Below are positions 35,822 to 44,419 of a DNA stretch of 64,000 nucleotides, piece after piece. Origin of the DNA: Neoroseomonas marina (GTDB lineage: Bacteria; Pseudomonadota; Alphaproteobacteria; Acetobacterales; Acetobacteraceae); the NCBI RefSeq assembly GCF_012927745.1, contig NZ_JABBKX010000001.1, positions 248,001-312,000 on the forward strand. The letters are read 5' to 3'. The notes beneath the pieces were generated by a model. It did no database searches, was not told where the DNA came from, and worked only from the letters and a program-made list of their open reading frames with translations. Within the stretch, counting starts at the first letter, position 1, and the number at the start of each line of letters is the position of its first letter. Both the position numbers and the translations under genes were made by a program.

Positions 35822-36583
35822 TCAGTTCCGGCGCGGCTGCTGGCCCTGCTGCGGACGCTGCTGGGGCTGCTGCTGCGCCGGGCGCGCGGGCGGCTGCTCC
35901 CCGGCGCCTTCGGCCGGCAGGTTCACACTCGGCAGCATGCGGTTGAGCTGCGCCGCCACTTCCTCCGTCAGGTCGAACTGCGGCTCGTTGAAGATCACGA
36001 GCGGGCGCGGCAGCACGATGTTGACGTTGCGGCTGGTCGCCACCTGCCGGATCACGATGCCGAGGGCCTGTTCGATCTCGCGCAGCGAGGTCTGGGCCAG
36101 CTGCTCGACGTCGCGGGCGCGGTCGCGCAGGACGCGCTGGCTGTCGGTGATGCGGTCCTGCAGGTCGCGCTCGCGAGTGCGGAGCTGCTCCGGCGTCAGG
36201 CCGGCGCGCTCATTGGCGAGGCGCTGCTGCTCGTCCCGCCACCGCTGCTGCTCGCGCTGCAGGTCGTCATTCAGGCGGGCGCGCCGCTGCTCGATCGCTT
36301 CGCGAACCTGCGTGAAAGCGGTCGAGACGCGCTGGATCTCCGGCACGTCCACGATGGCGATCACCGGGGCGGGCGGCGACTGGCCGGGGGGCAGCGGCGG
36401 CGGGGTCGGTGTCGGCCGCTGGGCCTGGCCCTGCGCCGGGCGCTGCTGGGCCTGCGCCGGACGCTGCGGCTGCTGCTGTTGCTGTTGCTGACCCTGACCG
36501 GGGACGAACCACTGCTGCTGCTGCGCCGCGGCCGGCAGGGCGAACATGGCGCCCGCCAGGGCGAAGGTGAGGAGTCGGGACAT
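35822..36583 (-). CDS. OmpH/Skp-family periplasmic chaperone with Gln/Pro-rich ends
   Basis: Predicted periplasmic chaperone (Skp/OmpH family) that holds unfolded outer-membrane proteins for BamA, encoded just upstream. The 253-residue protein has a signal peptide (about residues 1-20), a long helical arm rich in Gln, Arg and Glu (about 90-190, LQREQQRWRDEQQRLANERA) and a short conserved strand region at VDVPEIQRVSTAF and later VNIVLPRPLVIFNEPQFDLT. Unlike most Skp proteins it has Gln/Pro-rich extensions at both ends (about 21-70 and the last 25 residues), with runs of six or more Gln. They are probably disordered. Skp is usually about 160-190 residues, so the extra length lies there. Confidence 0.88.
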   Translation of the reverse strand: MSRLLTFALAGAMFALPAAAQQQQWFVPGQGQQQQQQQPQRPAQAQQRPAQGQAQRPTPTPPPLPPGQSPPAPVIAIVDVPEIQRVSTAFTQVREAIEQRRARLNDDLQREQQRWRDEQQRLANERAGLTPEQLRTRERDLQDRITDSQRVLRDRARDVEQLAQTSLREIEQALGIVIRQVATSRNVNIVLPRPLVIFNEPQFDLTEEVAAQLNRMLPSVNLPAEGAGEQPPARPAQQQPQQRPQQGQQPRRN

Positions 36584-36601
36584 GTCAGACGATATCCTGG
36601 T

Positions 36602-38914
36602 TCAGAAACGGGTGCCGAAGCCGAGGCGGAAGACCTGAGTCTGGTCGTAGTCCTGCTTCACGACGGCCTGGGCGAGGTCGATGTTGATGAGGCCGATCGG
36701 GCTACGCCAGGACAGGCCGACACCCACGCCGACGCGGGGCGTCGAATCGTCGCGCAGGCAGTTCGGGAAGGTGGCAGGGCACCCCGAGTTGTTCACGGAA
36801 GACGGCAGCCGCCAGTTGCCGCCGGTATCGACGAAGGCACGGCCGATGAAGCCGAGTTCCGACGGCACCGGGAGCGGGAAGCGGAACTCGGCAGAGCTCG
36901 TCCAGATGATCTCGCCGCCAAGGCTGTCATTGGTCGAGACGTCGCGCGGGCTGGCGCCACCGAGGGCGAAGCCGCGCAGGTTCTCGCCGCCCAGGAAGAA
37001 CCGGTCGACGATACGGGACTGGTTGTCGCTATAGGGGGCGAGGTAGCCGCCGCCGGCGGCGAAGACCAGCACGTAGTCCGGATCGCCCAGCAGCCGCTCG
37101 AACGGAATGTAATACTGGCCGTCGGCGCGGGCGCGCACATACGACACGTCGCCGCCGAGGCCGGCGAAGTCGGCGCCGACGCGCGCGACATAGCCCTGGC
37201 GCGGCTCGATGCGGCTGTCGCGGCGGTCATAGGTGACGGTGGTCGACACCTGGCTCAGCAGCGTCTTGCCTTCCTGCTCCGCGATGAAGCGGGAGACGTT
37301 GGCCGCCACGTCGTAGATGTCGCGATCGACCAGCGAGTAGGACCAGGACTGCCGCAGGTGCTCGTTGATCTCGTAGCCCATGCGCAGCGCGAAGCCGGCG
37401 CGCCGTTCGCGATAGCCCGAGGTGTCGGTCAGGTTGCGCTGGATCAGGAAGACGTCGGCGCCGGCCGCGAGGTTGCGGTCGAGGAACTGCGGGTCGGTGA
37501 CCGAGATGTCCACCTGGCTGCGCCGCTGGGCGAGCGTGACGTTGGCGCGACTGTCGATGCCGGTGCCGAGGAGGTTGCGCTCGCGCAGGCCCACATCGAC
37601 GAGGAAGCCGGCGTCGGTCGAGTAGCCGCCGCCCAGGGTGAATTCGCCGGTGGCGCGTTCCGCGACCTGGGTGTTCAGGATCACCCGGTCCGGCGCCGAG
37701 CCCGGCGAGGTGTTGATCTGCACGTCCGAGAAATAGCCGAGGCTGCGGATGCGGTCGCGCGAACGGCGCACCTGCTGCGCGACCAGCGGATCGCCTTCCG
37801 CCAGGCGGAACTCGCGGCGGATGACGCGGTCCTGCGTACGGCTGTTGCCGGTGATCTCGATGCGCTCGACGTAGGCGCGCGGGCCCTCGTTGATCTCGAA
37901 CTTGAGGTCGACGCGGCGCGCATCCCGGTCGCGGGTGACGCGCGGTTCGATCGCGACGAAGGGGAAGCCGCGGGACGCCAGCAGGTCCGTCAGCAGGTTG
38001 TCCGACCGCTCGACGGCGTCGCCGTCGTACCAGTCCCCCACGGAGATCGGGATCTCGTTGATCAGGCCTGTCGTGTCGATGCCCCGGATGGTGCTCGGGA
38101 ACTCGATGCTGCCGACGCGGTACCGCGGCCCCTCGTTGATCGTGTAGGTCAGGAAGAAGCCGCTGCGGTCGGGGGCGAGCTCGGCCGTGGCGCCGGTGAT
38201 CTCGACGTCGGCATAGCCCTGCCGCAGGTAGAAGCGGCGCAGCAGCTCGCGGTCGAAGGCGAGGCGGTCGGGATCGTAGGTGTCGGAGGTCGAGAGCAGC
38301 CGGTACCAGGCCTGCTCGCGCGTCGCGATGATCTCCTTCAGCCGGCTGTCCGAGTAGTTCTCGTTGCCGATGAAGCTGATGCGGGAGACGAGCGCGACCT
38401 CGCCCTCGGTGATCTCGAACACCACGTCGACGCGGTTCTGGTCGAGCTCGATGATCTTGGGTTCGACCGAGGCGCCGAAGCGGCCGCGGCGCGCATAGAT
38501 CTCGAGGATGCGCTGCCGGTCGGCCTGGGCGGCGGCGGGCGTGAACACCGACCGCGGCCGAAGCTGCACCTCGCCACGCAGGGTATCGGAGGTGATGCGC
38601 CGATTTCCCTCGAAGCCGACGCGGTTCACGATCGGGTTCTCGACCACGCGCACGATGACGCGCGTGCCCTCGGGCCGGATCTCGACGTCGCGGAACAGGC
38701 CTGTCGCGAACAGCGCGCGCAGGCTGCGGTCCAGGCGATCGGCGTCGGCCGGCTCACCGGGCTGCACCAGCATGTAGGAGCGGATGGTGTCCGCCTCGAT
38801 GCGTTGGTTCCCCTGGATCTCGATCGCGGCAATGCGCCCGGGCGCCTGCGCGGAAGAGGGGAGCGCCAACGCGAGCGCGGCGACGACGAGAAGGAGAATG
38901 CGCAGCCTGGACAA
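36602..38914 (-). CDS. bamA: Outer membrane protein assembly factor BamA
   Basis: Central outer-membrane protein that folds beta barrels into the outer membrane. The 770-residue product has a signal peptide (MSRLRILLLVVAALALALPS, cleaved near SAQA), five POTRA repeats (about residues 25-415; for instance IAAIEIQGNQRIEADTIRSY starts the first) and a C-terminal Omp85 barrel ending FRLGFGTRF with the terminal Phe needed for assembly. A VRARADGQYYIPFERLLG segment lies in the barrel. It follows rseP on the same strand and leads directly to ompH (18 bases), the usual envelope-biogenesis order. Confidence 0.97.
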   Translation of the reverse strand: MSRLRILLLVVAALALALPSSAQAPGRIAAIEIQGNQRIEADTIRSYMLVQPGEPADADRLDRSLRALFATGLFRDVEIRPEGTRVIVRVVENPIVNRVGFEGNRRITSDTLRGEVQLRPRSVFTPAAAQADRQRILEIYARRGRFGASVEPKIIELDQNRVDVVFEITEGEVALVSRISFIGNENYSDSRLKEIIATREQAWYRLLSTSDTYDPDRLAFDRELLRRFYLRQGYADVEITGATAELAPDRSGFFLTYTINEGPRYRVGSIEFPSTIRGIDTTGLINEIPISVGDWYDGDAVERSDNLLTDLLASRGFPFVAIEPRVTRDRDARRVDLKFEINEGPRAYVERIEITGNSRTQDRVIRREFRLAEGDPLVAQQVRRSRDRIRSLGYFSDVQINTSPGSAPDRVILNTQVAERATGEFTLGGGYSTDAGFLVDVGLRERNLLGTGIDSRANVTLAQRRSQVDISVTDPQFLDRNLAAGADVFLIQRNLTDTSGYRERRAGFALRMGYEINEHLRQSWSYSLVDRDIYDVAANVSRFIAEQEGKTLLSQVSTTVTYDRRDSRIEPRQGYVARVGADFAGLGGDVSYVRARADGQYYIPFERLLGDPDYVLVFAAGGGYLAPYSDNQSRIVDRFFLGGENLRGFALGGASPRDVSTNDSLGGEIIWTSSAEFRFPLPVPSELGFIGRAFVDTGGNWRLPSSVNNSGCPATFPNCLRDDSTPRVGVGVGLSWRSPIGLINIDLAQAVVKQDYDQTQVFRLGFGTRF

Positions 38915-38987
38915 CGAATCGACACCTGATCTTGGGGCGGTCGAGGGGGCCGCACACTAACCGAGGCGTCACCCCCCTGCCACCCCC

Positions 38988-39005
38988 GGCTGGCCCCGGC
39001 CAGCC
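38988..39005 (-). terminator. Hairpin downstream of rseP
   Basis: GGCTGGCC (38988-38995) and GGCCAGCC (38998-39005) form an 8-bp stem with a two-base gap, 14 bases beyond the rseP stop on the minus strand and before bamA. There is no T-run, so it may only slow or partly stop read-through into bamA. Confidence 0.4.
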
Positions 39006-39019
39006 AGGTGCCGATCACG

Positions 39020-40120
39020 TCAGCCCATCAGGCCCGTCACCCAGCGGACGATGCCGAGATGCGTCAGGTCGTTCCAGGTCGCCAGCAGCATGAGGGTCAG
39101 CAGCAGCGCGAAGCCGCCCCGGAAGGCATATTCCTGCGCCCGCTGGGTGAGCGGACGGCCCCGCAGGGCCTCGGCCGCGTAGAAGACGAGGTGCCCGCCG
39201 TCGAGGATCGGAATGGGGAACAGGTTTATCAACGCAAGGTTGACAGACAACAGCGCGATGAACGTCAGGAGCGGGAGCAGGCCGAGATCGGCCACCTCGC
39301 CGGACAGCTGGGCGATCCGGAGGGGGCCTCCGATCTCCTCCGCCCCGCGCTGGCCGCTGATCATCTGCCAGACGCCGGCCAGCGTCTGGCCGGAGACCGC
39401 GACCATGTGCCCGGTGCCCTCGACCAGGGCCGAGACGGGATTGAGGCGCGTACGCTCCACCGCCCCGCCCGAGATGCCCAGCAGGCCCCGGCCGTCCTCG
39501 GGCCGGGCGATCGGCGTCGCGATCACCTTCATCTCGGAATCGCCGCGCCGCAGCAGGATCTCGATCGGTTGCCCCGCGCGCGGCTGCACATGCTGCTGGA
39601 GTTGCTCGAACCGCGCGACGCGCTGTCCGTCGAGGGCGATGATGCGGTCGCCCGGCGCGATGCCCGCGCGCTCCGCGGCCGACCCGGCCACCACCGCCTG
39701 CACGGCCGTCGACCCGGTGGGCTGGCCGTAGGTCGCGAAGATCGCCGCGAAGATCAGGGCCGCGAGCAGGAAATTGAAGATCGGCCCGGCGGCGACGACG
39801 ATGGCGCGGTCCCGGACGGGCTTCTCGTGGAAGCTCTCGCCCTTTCGATAGGACCCGTCCTCCGGCACCACGTCCGAAGGATGCTCCATGCCGTGCATCT
39901 TCACGTAGCCGCCGAGCGGGATCCAGCCGATCCGCCATTCGCAGCCCCGCCGGTCCTGCCAGGAGGCGATCGCCCGGCCGAAGCCGATCGAGAAGCGCTC
40001 CACATGGACGCCGCGCCAGCGGGCGGCGAGGTAGTGGCCAAGTTCGTGCACGAAGATCAGAACGCCCAGCACGACCACGAAGGCGAGCACGGTGCGCAGG
40101 GGGTCGGGCAGGAAGTCCAT
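39020..40120 (-). CDS. rseP: Site-2 protease RseP
   Basis: Inner-membrane zinc metalloprotease that cuts anti-sigma factors and signal peptides inside the membrane. The 366-residue protein has the zinc-binding FVHELGHYLAARW (HExxH, about residue 22), a PDZ domain in the middle (about 120-200, including GIAPGDRIIALDGQ), and the third zinc ligand in FPIPILDGGHLVF near residue 310. Four membrane helices are predicted. The ATG at 40120 matches family members; longer in-frame sequence upstream runs through dxr. It lies 29 bases after dxr, the common alphaproteobacterial order. Confidence 0.95.
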   Translation of the reverse strand: MDFLPDPLRTVLAFVVVLGVLIFVHELGHYLAARWRGVHVERFSIGFGRAIASWQDRRGCEWRIGWIPLGGYVKMHGMEHPSDVVPEDGSYRKGESFHEKPVRDRAIVVAAGPIFNFLLAALIFAAIFATYGQPTGSTAVQAVVAGSAAERAGIAPGDRIIALDGQRVARFEQLQQHVQPRAGQPIEILLRRGDSEMKVIATPIARPEDGRGLLGISGGAVERTRLNPVSALVEGTGHMVAVSGQTLAGVWQMISGQRGAEEIGGPLRIAQLSGEVADLGLLPLLTFIALLSVNLALINLFPIPILDGGHLVFYAAEALRGRPLTQRAQEYAFRGGFALLLTLMLLATWNDLTHLGIVRWVTGLMG

Positions 40121-40149
40121 TCGCTCCAATCCGTCTGGCGCGCAGGCCG

Positions 40150-41331
40150 TCAGGCCGCCGCCCGTTCCGCGGCGATCCGCGCCGCTTCCATCCGGGCCGC
40201 GCCGTCGAGCGAGAGAATCGCGTCGAGGTCGGCCGCCTCGGGCGCACCGAGGCGGCTCAAGGCCTCCTCGACGACCGCAGCGATGTCGAGAAAGCCGAGA
40301 CGCCGGTCGAGGAACATCCCGACCGCGGTCTCGTTCGCCGCATTCAATATGGTGGTTGCCCCGCCGCCGGCCCGCAAGGCCTCCCGCGCCAGGCGCAGCG
40401 CCGGAAAGCGGACGGGATCGGGGGCGAAGAACTCGAGCCGGCCGAGGGCGACCAGGTCGAGCCGCGGCACCGCCGCGGCCATCCGCGCGGGCCAGGCCAG
40501 CGCGTGGGCGATCGGCGTGCGCATGTCCGGCGAGCCGAGCTGCGCCATGACGGAGCCATCGGCATACTGGACCAGGCCATGAACGGTCGATTGCGGGTGG
40601 ACCAGCACCTCGACCCGCGGTTCGGGCACGGGGAACAGGCGCACCGCCTCGATCAGTTCCAGCCCCTTGTTCATCATGGTGGCGGAGTCGATCGAGATCT
40701 TCGCGCCCATCGACCAGACGGGGTGCTTCACCGCCGCCTCCGGCGTCATCGCCGCCATCTCGGCCACCGTCATGGTCCGGCACGGCCCGCCGGACGCGGT
40801 GAGGACGATCTTCTCGACGGTCGCGAAGGGGTCGGCCCCGCCGCCGCGGGCCTCCAGGGCCTGGAAGATAGCGTTGTGCTCGGAATCGACCGGCAGCAGC
40901 GTCGCGCCGGCCGCCCGCGCGGTCGCCAGCACGATGTCCCCGGCGCAAACGAGGGATTCCTTGTTGGCCAGCGCCACCACCCCGCCGCGGCCAAGGGCTG
41001 CCAGCGTCGCCGGCAGGCCAGCCGCGCCGACGATCGCCGCCATGGTCCAGTCGACCGGCCGGGCGGCGGCGGCCATCACGGCCTCCGGCCCCGCGGCAGC
41101 CTCGATGCCCGAACCGGCCAGGGCGTCGCGCAGCGCCCCGAAATACCCGGGGTCGGCCACCACGGCGAGCCGCGCCCCAAGTCGCCGGGCCTGCGTCGCG
41201 AGCCCGGCCGCATCCCGGTTGGCGACCAGCGCCTCGACCTGGAAATCGCCTTCGCAGGCGGCCTCGAGCAGCGCGACGGTGCTGCGCCCGACGGAGCCCG
41301 TGGAGCCGAGGATGGTGACCGAGCGCGTCAT
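40150..41331 (-). CDS. dxr: 1-deoxy-D-xylulose 5-phosphate reductoisomerase
   Basis: Second step of the MEP isoprenoid pathway; needs NADPH and a divalent metal. The 393-residue protein starts MTRSVTILGSTGSVGRSTVA (NADPH-binding), has ANKESLVCAGD near residue 120, the metal-binding PVDSEHNAIFQ near 146, and SIDSATMMNKGLELIEA near 215, all standard. It supplies precursors for the product of uppS, two genes upstream. Its start overlaps the cdsA stop (41328-41331). Length and motifs are as expected. Confidence 0.97.
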   Translation of the reverse strand: MTRSVTILGSTGSVGRSTVALLEAACEGDFQVEALVANRDAAGLATQARRLGARLAVVADPGYFGALRDALAGSGIEAAAGPEAVMAAAARPVDWTMAAIVGAAGLPATLAALGRGGVVALANKESLVCAGDIVLATARAAGATLLPVDSEHNAIFQALEARGGGADPFATVEKIVLTASGGPCRTMTVAEMAAMTPEAAVKHPVWSMGAKISIDSATMMNKGLELIEAVRLFPVPEPRVEVLVHPQSTVHGLVQYADGSVMAQLGSPDMRTPIAHALAWPARMAAAVPRLDLVALGRLEFFAPDPVRFPALRLAREALRAGGGATTILNAANETAVGMFLDRRLGFLDIAAVVEEALSRLGAPEAADLDAILSLDGAARMEAARIAAERAAA

Positions 41332-42185
41332 CGCCAGAGCGGCTGGCCCTGGCCCAGGGCAAAGGCGAGCAGCGCCGCCACGGGCGCCGCGGCCATCACG
41401 CCATCCAGCCGGTCGAGCAGCCCCCCATGGCCGGGGATCAGGCTCGACGTGTCCTTCACGTCGAAACGACGCTTGATCCAGCTTTCCAGAAGGTCACCCG
41501 CCTGCGCCATCACCCCGAGCATGGCCGCGACGGCCGCGGCACGGGAAGCCCCTCCGGGATACAGGGCAGCCGCCGCGGCGACGCCGACCAGGATGGCGGA
41601 CGCCAGCCCGCCGGCCGCGCCGGACCACGTCTTGTTCGGGGATACCGCCGGCGCGAGCTTCGGCCCGCCGAACGCCCGCCCGGCCATGTAGGCCCCGATG
41701 TCGGAGGCCCACACGACCAGGAACAGGAAGATCACATTCACCCGTCCGGCATAGTTGTCGTGACGGAGTTCGATCAGGGCGATGCCGGCCAACCCGATGT
41801 AGAGCACGCCCGCCGCGAGCCAGCCGGCGGACTGCCCCGGCTGCCCGGCGCCGCGCATCCGCGCCGCCGTCCACCAGGTCAGCGCCCAGCCGATCAGCAG
41901 GGCGACGAGCGAGGCCCGGACATGCTCCTCCACCGCCAGGATGCCGGCGGCGAGCACGGCGACCGGCACCGCCATCCCGGGGAGCACCCGCGTGCGCAGC
42001 CCGCACAGGTGCACCCATTCCCAGGCGAGCACGGCGACCGCCACGGCGATGAGGAAGGTCCAGGGCTCGGCACCGAGCCAGATGCAGGCGAGCGCCGTCG
42101 GCCCCAGCACCACGGCCGAGAGGAAGCGCTTGCGAAGGTCCCGCCAGCGCTTGGGCGTGCCGCCCGATGCGGCCGCCTGGCTCAG
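41328..42185 (-). CDS. cdsA: Phosphatidate cytidylyltransferase, probable CTG start
   Basis: Makes CDP-diacylglycerol for phospholipid synthesis; an integral membrane enzyme. The product has seven or more helices and the C-terminal family signature around GDLLESWIKRRFDVKDTSSL and IPGHGGLLDRLDG. The first ATG/GTG/TTG in frame is the GTG at 42113 (261 residues). However, 24 further codons upstream encode a typical CdsA N-terminus (PKRWRDLRKRFLSA) and begin at a CTG (42185) that overlaps the uppS stop as CTGA. I give the longer form (285 residues) but the start codon is inferred. A GTG start at 42113 would remove the conserved basic N-terminus. Confidence 0.85.
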   Translation of the reverse strand: MSQAAASGGTPKRWRDLRKRFLSAVVLGPTALACIWLGAEPWTFLIAVAVAVLAWEWVHLCGLRTRVLPGMAVPVAVLAAGILAVEEHVRASLVALLIGWALTWWTAARMRGAGQPGQSAGWLAAGVLYIGLAGIALIELRHDNYAGRVNVIFLFLVVWASDIGAYMAGRAFGGPKLAPAVSPNKTWSGAAGGLASAILVGVAAAAALYPGGASRAAAVAAMLGVMAQAGDLLESWIKRRFDVKDTSSLIPGHGGLLDRLDGVMAAAPVAALLAFALGQGQPLWR

Positions 42186-42925
42186 GGACGTGCCCCGTAG
42201 CGGCGCTCGCGCCGCCGGAAATCGGCCAGGGCCGCGGCCAAGTGGTCGGCGCCGTAGTCCGGCCAGAGCACGTCCTGGAAGACGAACTCGGCATAGGCCG
42301 CCTGCCAGAGCAGGAAGTTGGACAGCCGCTGTTCGCCCGAGGTGCGGATGATCAGGTCCGGATCCGGCATGCCCGCGGTCTGGAGGAAGCCGCCGAAGGT
42401 GGCCTCGTCCAGCGCCTCGGGGGCGAGGCGGCCCTCGGCGATGGCCCGGGCGGCGGCGCGGGTCGCGGTCAGGATCTCGTCCCGCGCGCCATAGGACAAA
42501 GCCACGTTGAGGTTGATGCGCGTGCCCCCGGCCGTCGCCTCCTCGGCCGAGCGGATGGCGCGCGCCATCTCGGGGCCGAAGCGCTGATAGTCGCCGATGA
42601 TCCGCAGCCGGGCGCCTTCCTTAACGAGGTTGGCGACCTCCGAACGGAGGTAGAGGCGCAGCAGGCCGGTCAGCGCCGAGACTTCCTCGAGCGGCCGGCG
42701 CCAGTTCTCGGAGGAGAAGGCGAACACCGTGAGCCAGGTGACGCCCTGGTCCGCCGCCGCCTCGACGGTGCGGCGCACGGCCTCGGCCCCCGCCTTGTGG
42801 CCGAGGGCCACCGGCAGGCCGCGGGCCTGCGCCCAGCGCCGGTTGCCGTCCATGATGATCGCGACATGGGTGGGGCCGGCCGCCGGTTCGGCCGGCAGGC
42901 GGGCGGGCCCGGAGACGGCACTCAC
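42182..42925 (-). CDS. uppS: Undecaprenyl diphosphate synthase
   Basis: Cis-prenyltransferase that makes the C55 carrier lipid for peptidoglycan and O-antigen synthesis. The 247-residue protein has the catalytic HVAIIMDGNRRWAQARGLP (Asp near residue 26), the TVFAFSSENWRRP block near residue 75, RLRIIGDYQRFG, and the C-terminal LIIRTSGEQRLSNFLLWQ / EFVFQDVLWPDY. It starts MSAVSGPARLPAEP, slightly long at the N-terminus. It lies 72 bases after frr and overlaps cdsA by four bases if the latter begins at CTG. Confidence 0.97.
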   Translation of the reverse strand: MSAVSGPARLPAEPAAGPTHVAIIMDGNRRWAQARGLPVALGHKAGAEAVRRTVEAAADQGVTWLTVFAFSSENWRRPLEEVSALTGLLRLYLRSEVANLVKEGARLRIIGDYQRFGPEMARAIRSAEEATAGGTRINLNVALSYGARDEILTATRAAARAIAEGRLAPEALDEATFGGFLQTAGMPDPDLIIRTSGEQRLSNFLLWQAAYAEFVFQDVLWPDYGADHLAAALADFRRRERRYGARP

Positions 42926-42997
42926 GCCGTCCGACCCCTCGCCTGCCGCATTCCGTCCGCGCCCTTGCGCAAGCCAGCCTCCGTCCGCCGCACGGGC

Positions 42998-43564
42998 TCA
43001 GACCGTGCGGATATCCTTTTCCTTGTCCGCGAGCACGGCGTCCACCTGCTTCACGTACTGGTCCGTGAGCTTCTGGATCTCCTCCTCGGAGCGCTTCGCC
43101 TCGTCCTCGCTGAACTCGTGCTTCTTCACCCAGCCCTTGACCTGCTCCATGCCGTCGCGGCGCACGCCGCGCACCGCCACGCGGGTCTGCTCGGCATAGC
43201 GGGCGGCCGCCTTGGCGAGTTCGTTGCGCCGTTCCTGCGTCAGCGGGGGCAGGGGCACGCGGATCACCTGGCCCTCGCCCTGGGGGTTGAGGCCCAGATT
43301 CGCCTCGCGGATCGCGCTTTCGACGTGCTTGGTCAGGGCCTTGTCCCAGACCTGCACGGACAGCAGACCCGGCCCCGCGATCGAGATGTTCGCGACCTGG
43401 TTCAGCGGCGTCATCGAGCCATAGGCCTCGACGCGGATCGGCTCGAGCAGCGCGGGGCTCGCCCGGCCGGTGCGCAACCCGGCGAACTCCTTCTTCAGCG
43501 TCTCCATCGCGCCGTCCATGCGGCGCGTCAGGTCCTGCTTCAGGGCCTTGAAGTCGGCAGCCAT
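42998..43564 (-). CDS. frr: Ribosome recycling factor
   Basis: With EF-G, splits the ribosome after termination. The 188-residue protein shows domain I helices with LRTGRASPALLEPIRVEAYG (about residues 29-48), the domain II block IRVPLPPLTQERRNELAK near residue 105, and a C-terminal helix SEEEIQKLTDQYVKQVDAVL. Length matches the family. It follows pyrH by 13 bases, in the standard rpsB-tsf-pyrH-frr order. Confidence 0.98.
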   Translation of the reverse strand: MAADFKALKQDLTRRMDGAMETLKKEFAGLRTGRASPALLEPIRVEAYGSMTPLNQVANISIAGPGLLSVQVWDKALTKHVESAIREANLGLNPQGEGQVIRVPLPPLTQERRNELAKAAARYAEQTRVAVRGVRRDGMEQVKGWVKKHEFSEDEAKRSEEEIQKLTDQYVKQVDAVLADKEKDIRTV

Positions 43565-43577
43565 GGGCCCGTCTCCC

Positions 43578-44306
43578 TCAGTGCTGGTCTTCGTGGACGG
43601 TGGTGAAGCGGCCCTCGCCTTTCATCACGGCGGTGAAGGCACCGGCCTCGTGGATGTTGAAGACGATGATGGGCAGCTTGTTCTCGCGCGCCAGCGAGAT
43701 GGCCGCAGCGTCCATCACCGCGAGGTCCCGCGCGAGCATGTCGAGGTAGGTGAGCGTGACGTACCGCTCGGCGTTGGGGTTCTTGCGCGGGTCGGCCGAA
43801 TAGACGCCGTCGACCTGCGTGCCCTTGAGCAGCGCGTCGCAGCCCATCTCGGCCGCGCGCAACGCAGCGGCGGTGTCGGTGGTGAAGAAGGGGTTGCCCG
43901 TGCCGGCGGCGAAGATCACCACCCGGCCCTTCTCCATGTGCCGCGCGGCGCGACGGCGGATGAAGGGTTCGCAGACCGAGGTCATCGGGATCGCCGACTG
44001 CACGCGCGTCGACACGCCGACCTTCTCGAGCGCGGACTGCATCGCGAGGGCGTTCATCACCGTGGCCAGCATGCCGATCGAATCGGCCTGCGCGCGGTCC
44101 ATGCCGGCGGCCGCGCCGGCGACGCCGCGGAAGATGTTCCCCCCGCCGATCACCATGCAGACTTCGAAGCCAAGGTCCACGACGCCCTTCACGTCCTCCG
44201 CGATGCGGCGGCAGACGGCGGTGTCGAGACCGTAGTCCCGGCTGCCCATCAGGGCTTCCCCGGACACCTTGAGCATGACGCGCTTATAGGCGGGCTTGTC
44301 GCTCAT
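43578..44306 (-). CDS. pyrH: UMP kinase
   Basis: Phosphorylates UMP to UDP in the cytoplasm; a hexamer of the amino acid kinase fold. The 242-residue protein has [15 protein letters not shown] at the start (ATP-binding), [13 protein letters not shown] near residue 55, and [17 protein letters not shown] near residue 140, plus [17 protein letters not shown] near 170. The ATG at 44306 gives the normal family N-terminus ([10 protein letters not shown]). It lies 113 bases after tsf; a hairpin in that gap may reduce read-through. Confidence 0.97.
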   Translation of the reverse strand: MSDKPAYKRVMLKVSGEALMGSRDYGLDTAVCRRIAEDVKGVVDLGFEVCMVIGGGNIFRGVAGAAAGMDRAQADSIGMLATVMNALAMQSALEKVGVSTRVQSAIPMTSVCEPFIRRRAARHMEKGRVVIFAAGTGNPFFTTDTAAALRAAEMGCDALLKGTQVDGVYSADPRKNPNAERYVTLTYLDMLARDLAVMDAAAISLARENKLPIIVFNIHEAGAFTAVMKGEGRFTTVHEDQH

Positions 44307-44388
44307 GGTCGGGAATCGTGCTTCCGAAAGGGAGGGAGGGGCGCGGCACCATAGAGACCGCGCCCGCAAGGCATCAATAAGGCGGTTC

Positions 44389-44409
44389 GGGCGGGGATGG
44401 CCCCCGCCC
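44389..44409 (-). terminator. Hairpin downstream of tsf
   Basis: On the minus strand GGGCGGGG pairs with CCCCGCCC (44402-44409 with 44389-44396) over a 5-base loop, about ten bases beyond the tsf stop. It is followed by a mixed GAACCGCCTTATTG stretch, not a pure T-run, so read-through to pyrH is likely to be partial. Confidence 0.5.
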
Positions 44410-44419
44410 GGGCCGGGCT

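Noticed and set aside
36440-36540. Possible tandem repeat in DNA around the Gln runs of ompH
   Set aside because: It is explained by Gln-rich codons (CAG/CAA runs) within the coding gene and not an independent repeat array.
35711-38929. Very long plus-strand open frame of 1072 codons opposite lpxD, ompH and bamA
   Set aside because: It is antisense to three well-supported genes, is rich in Arg, Gly and Asp without domains, and arises from GC-rich codon structure.
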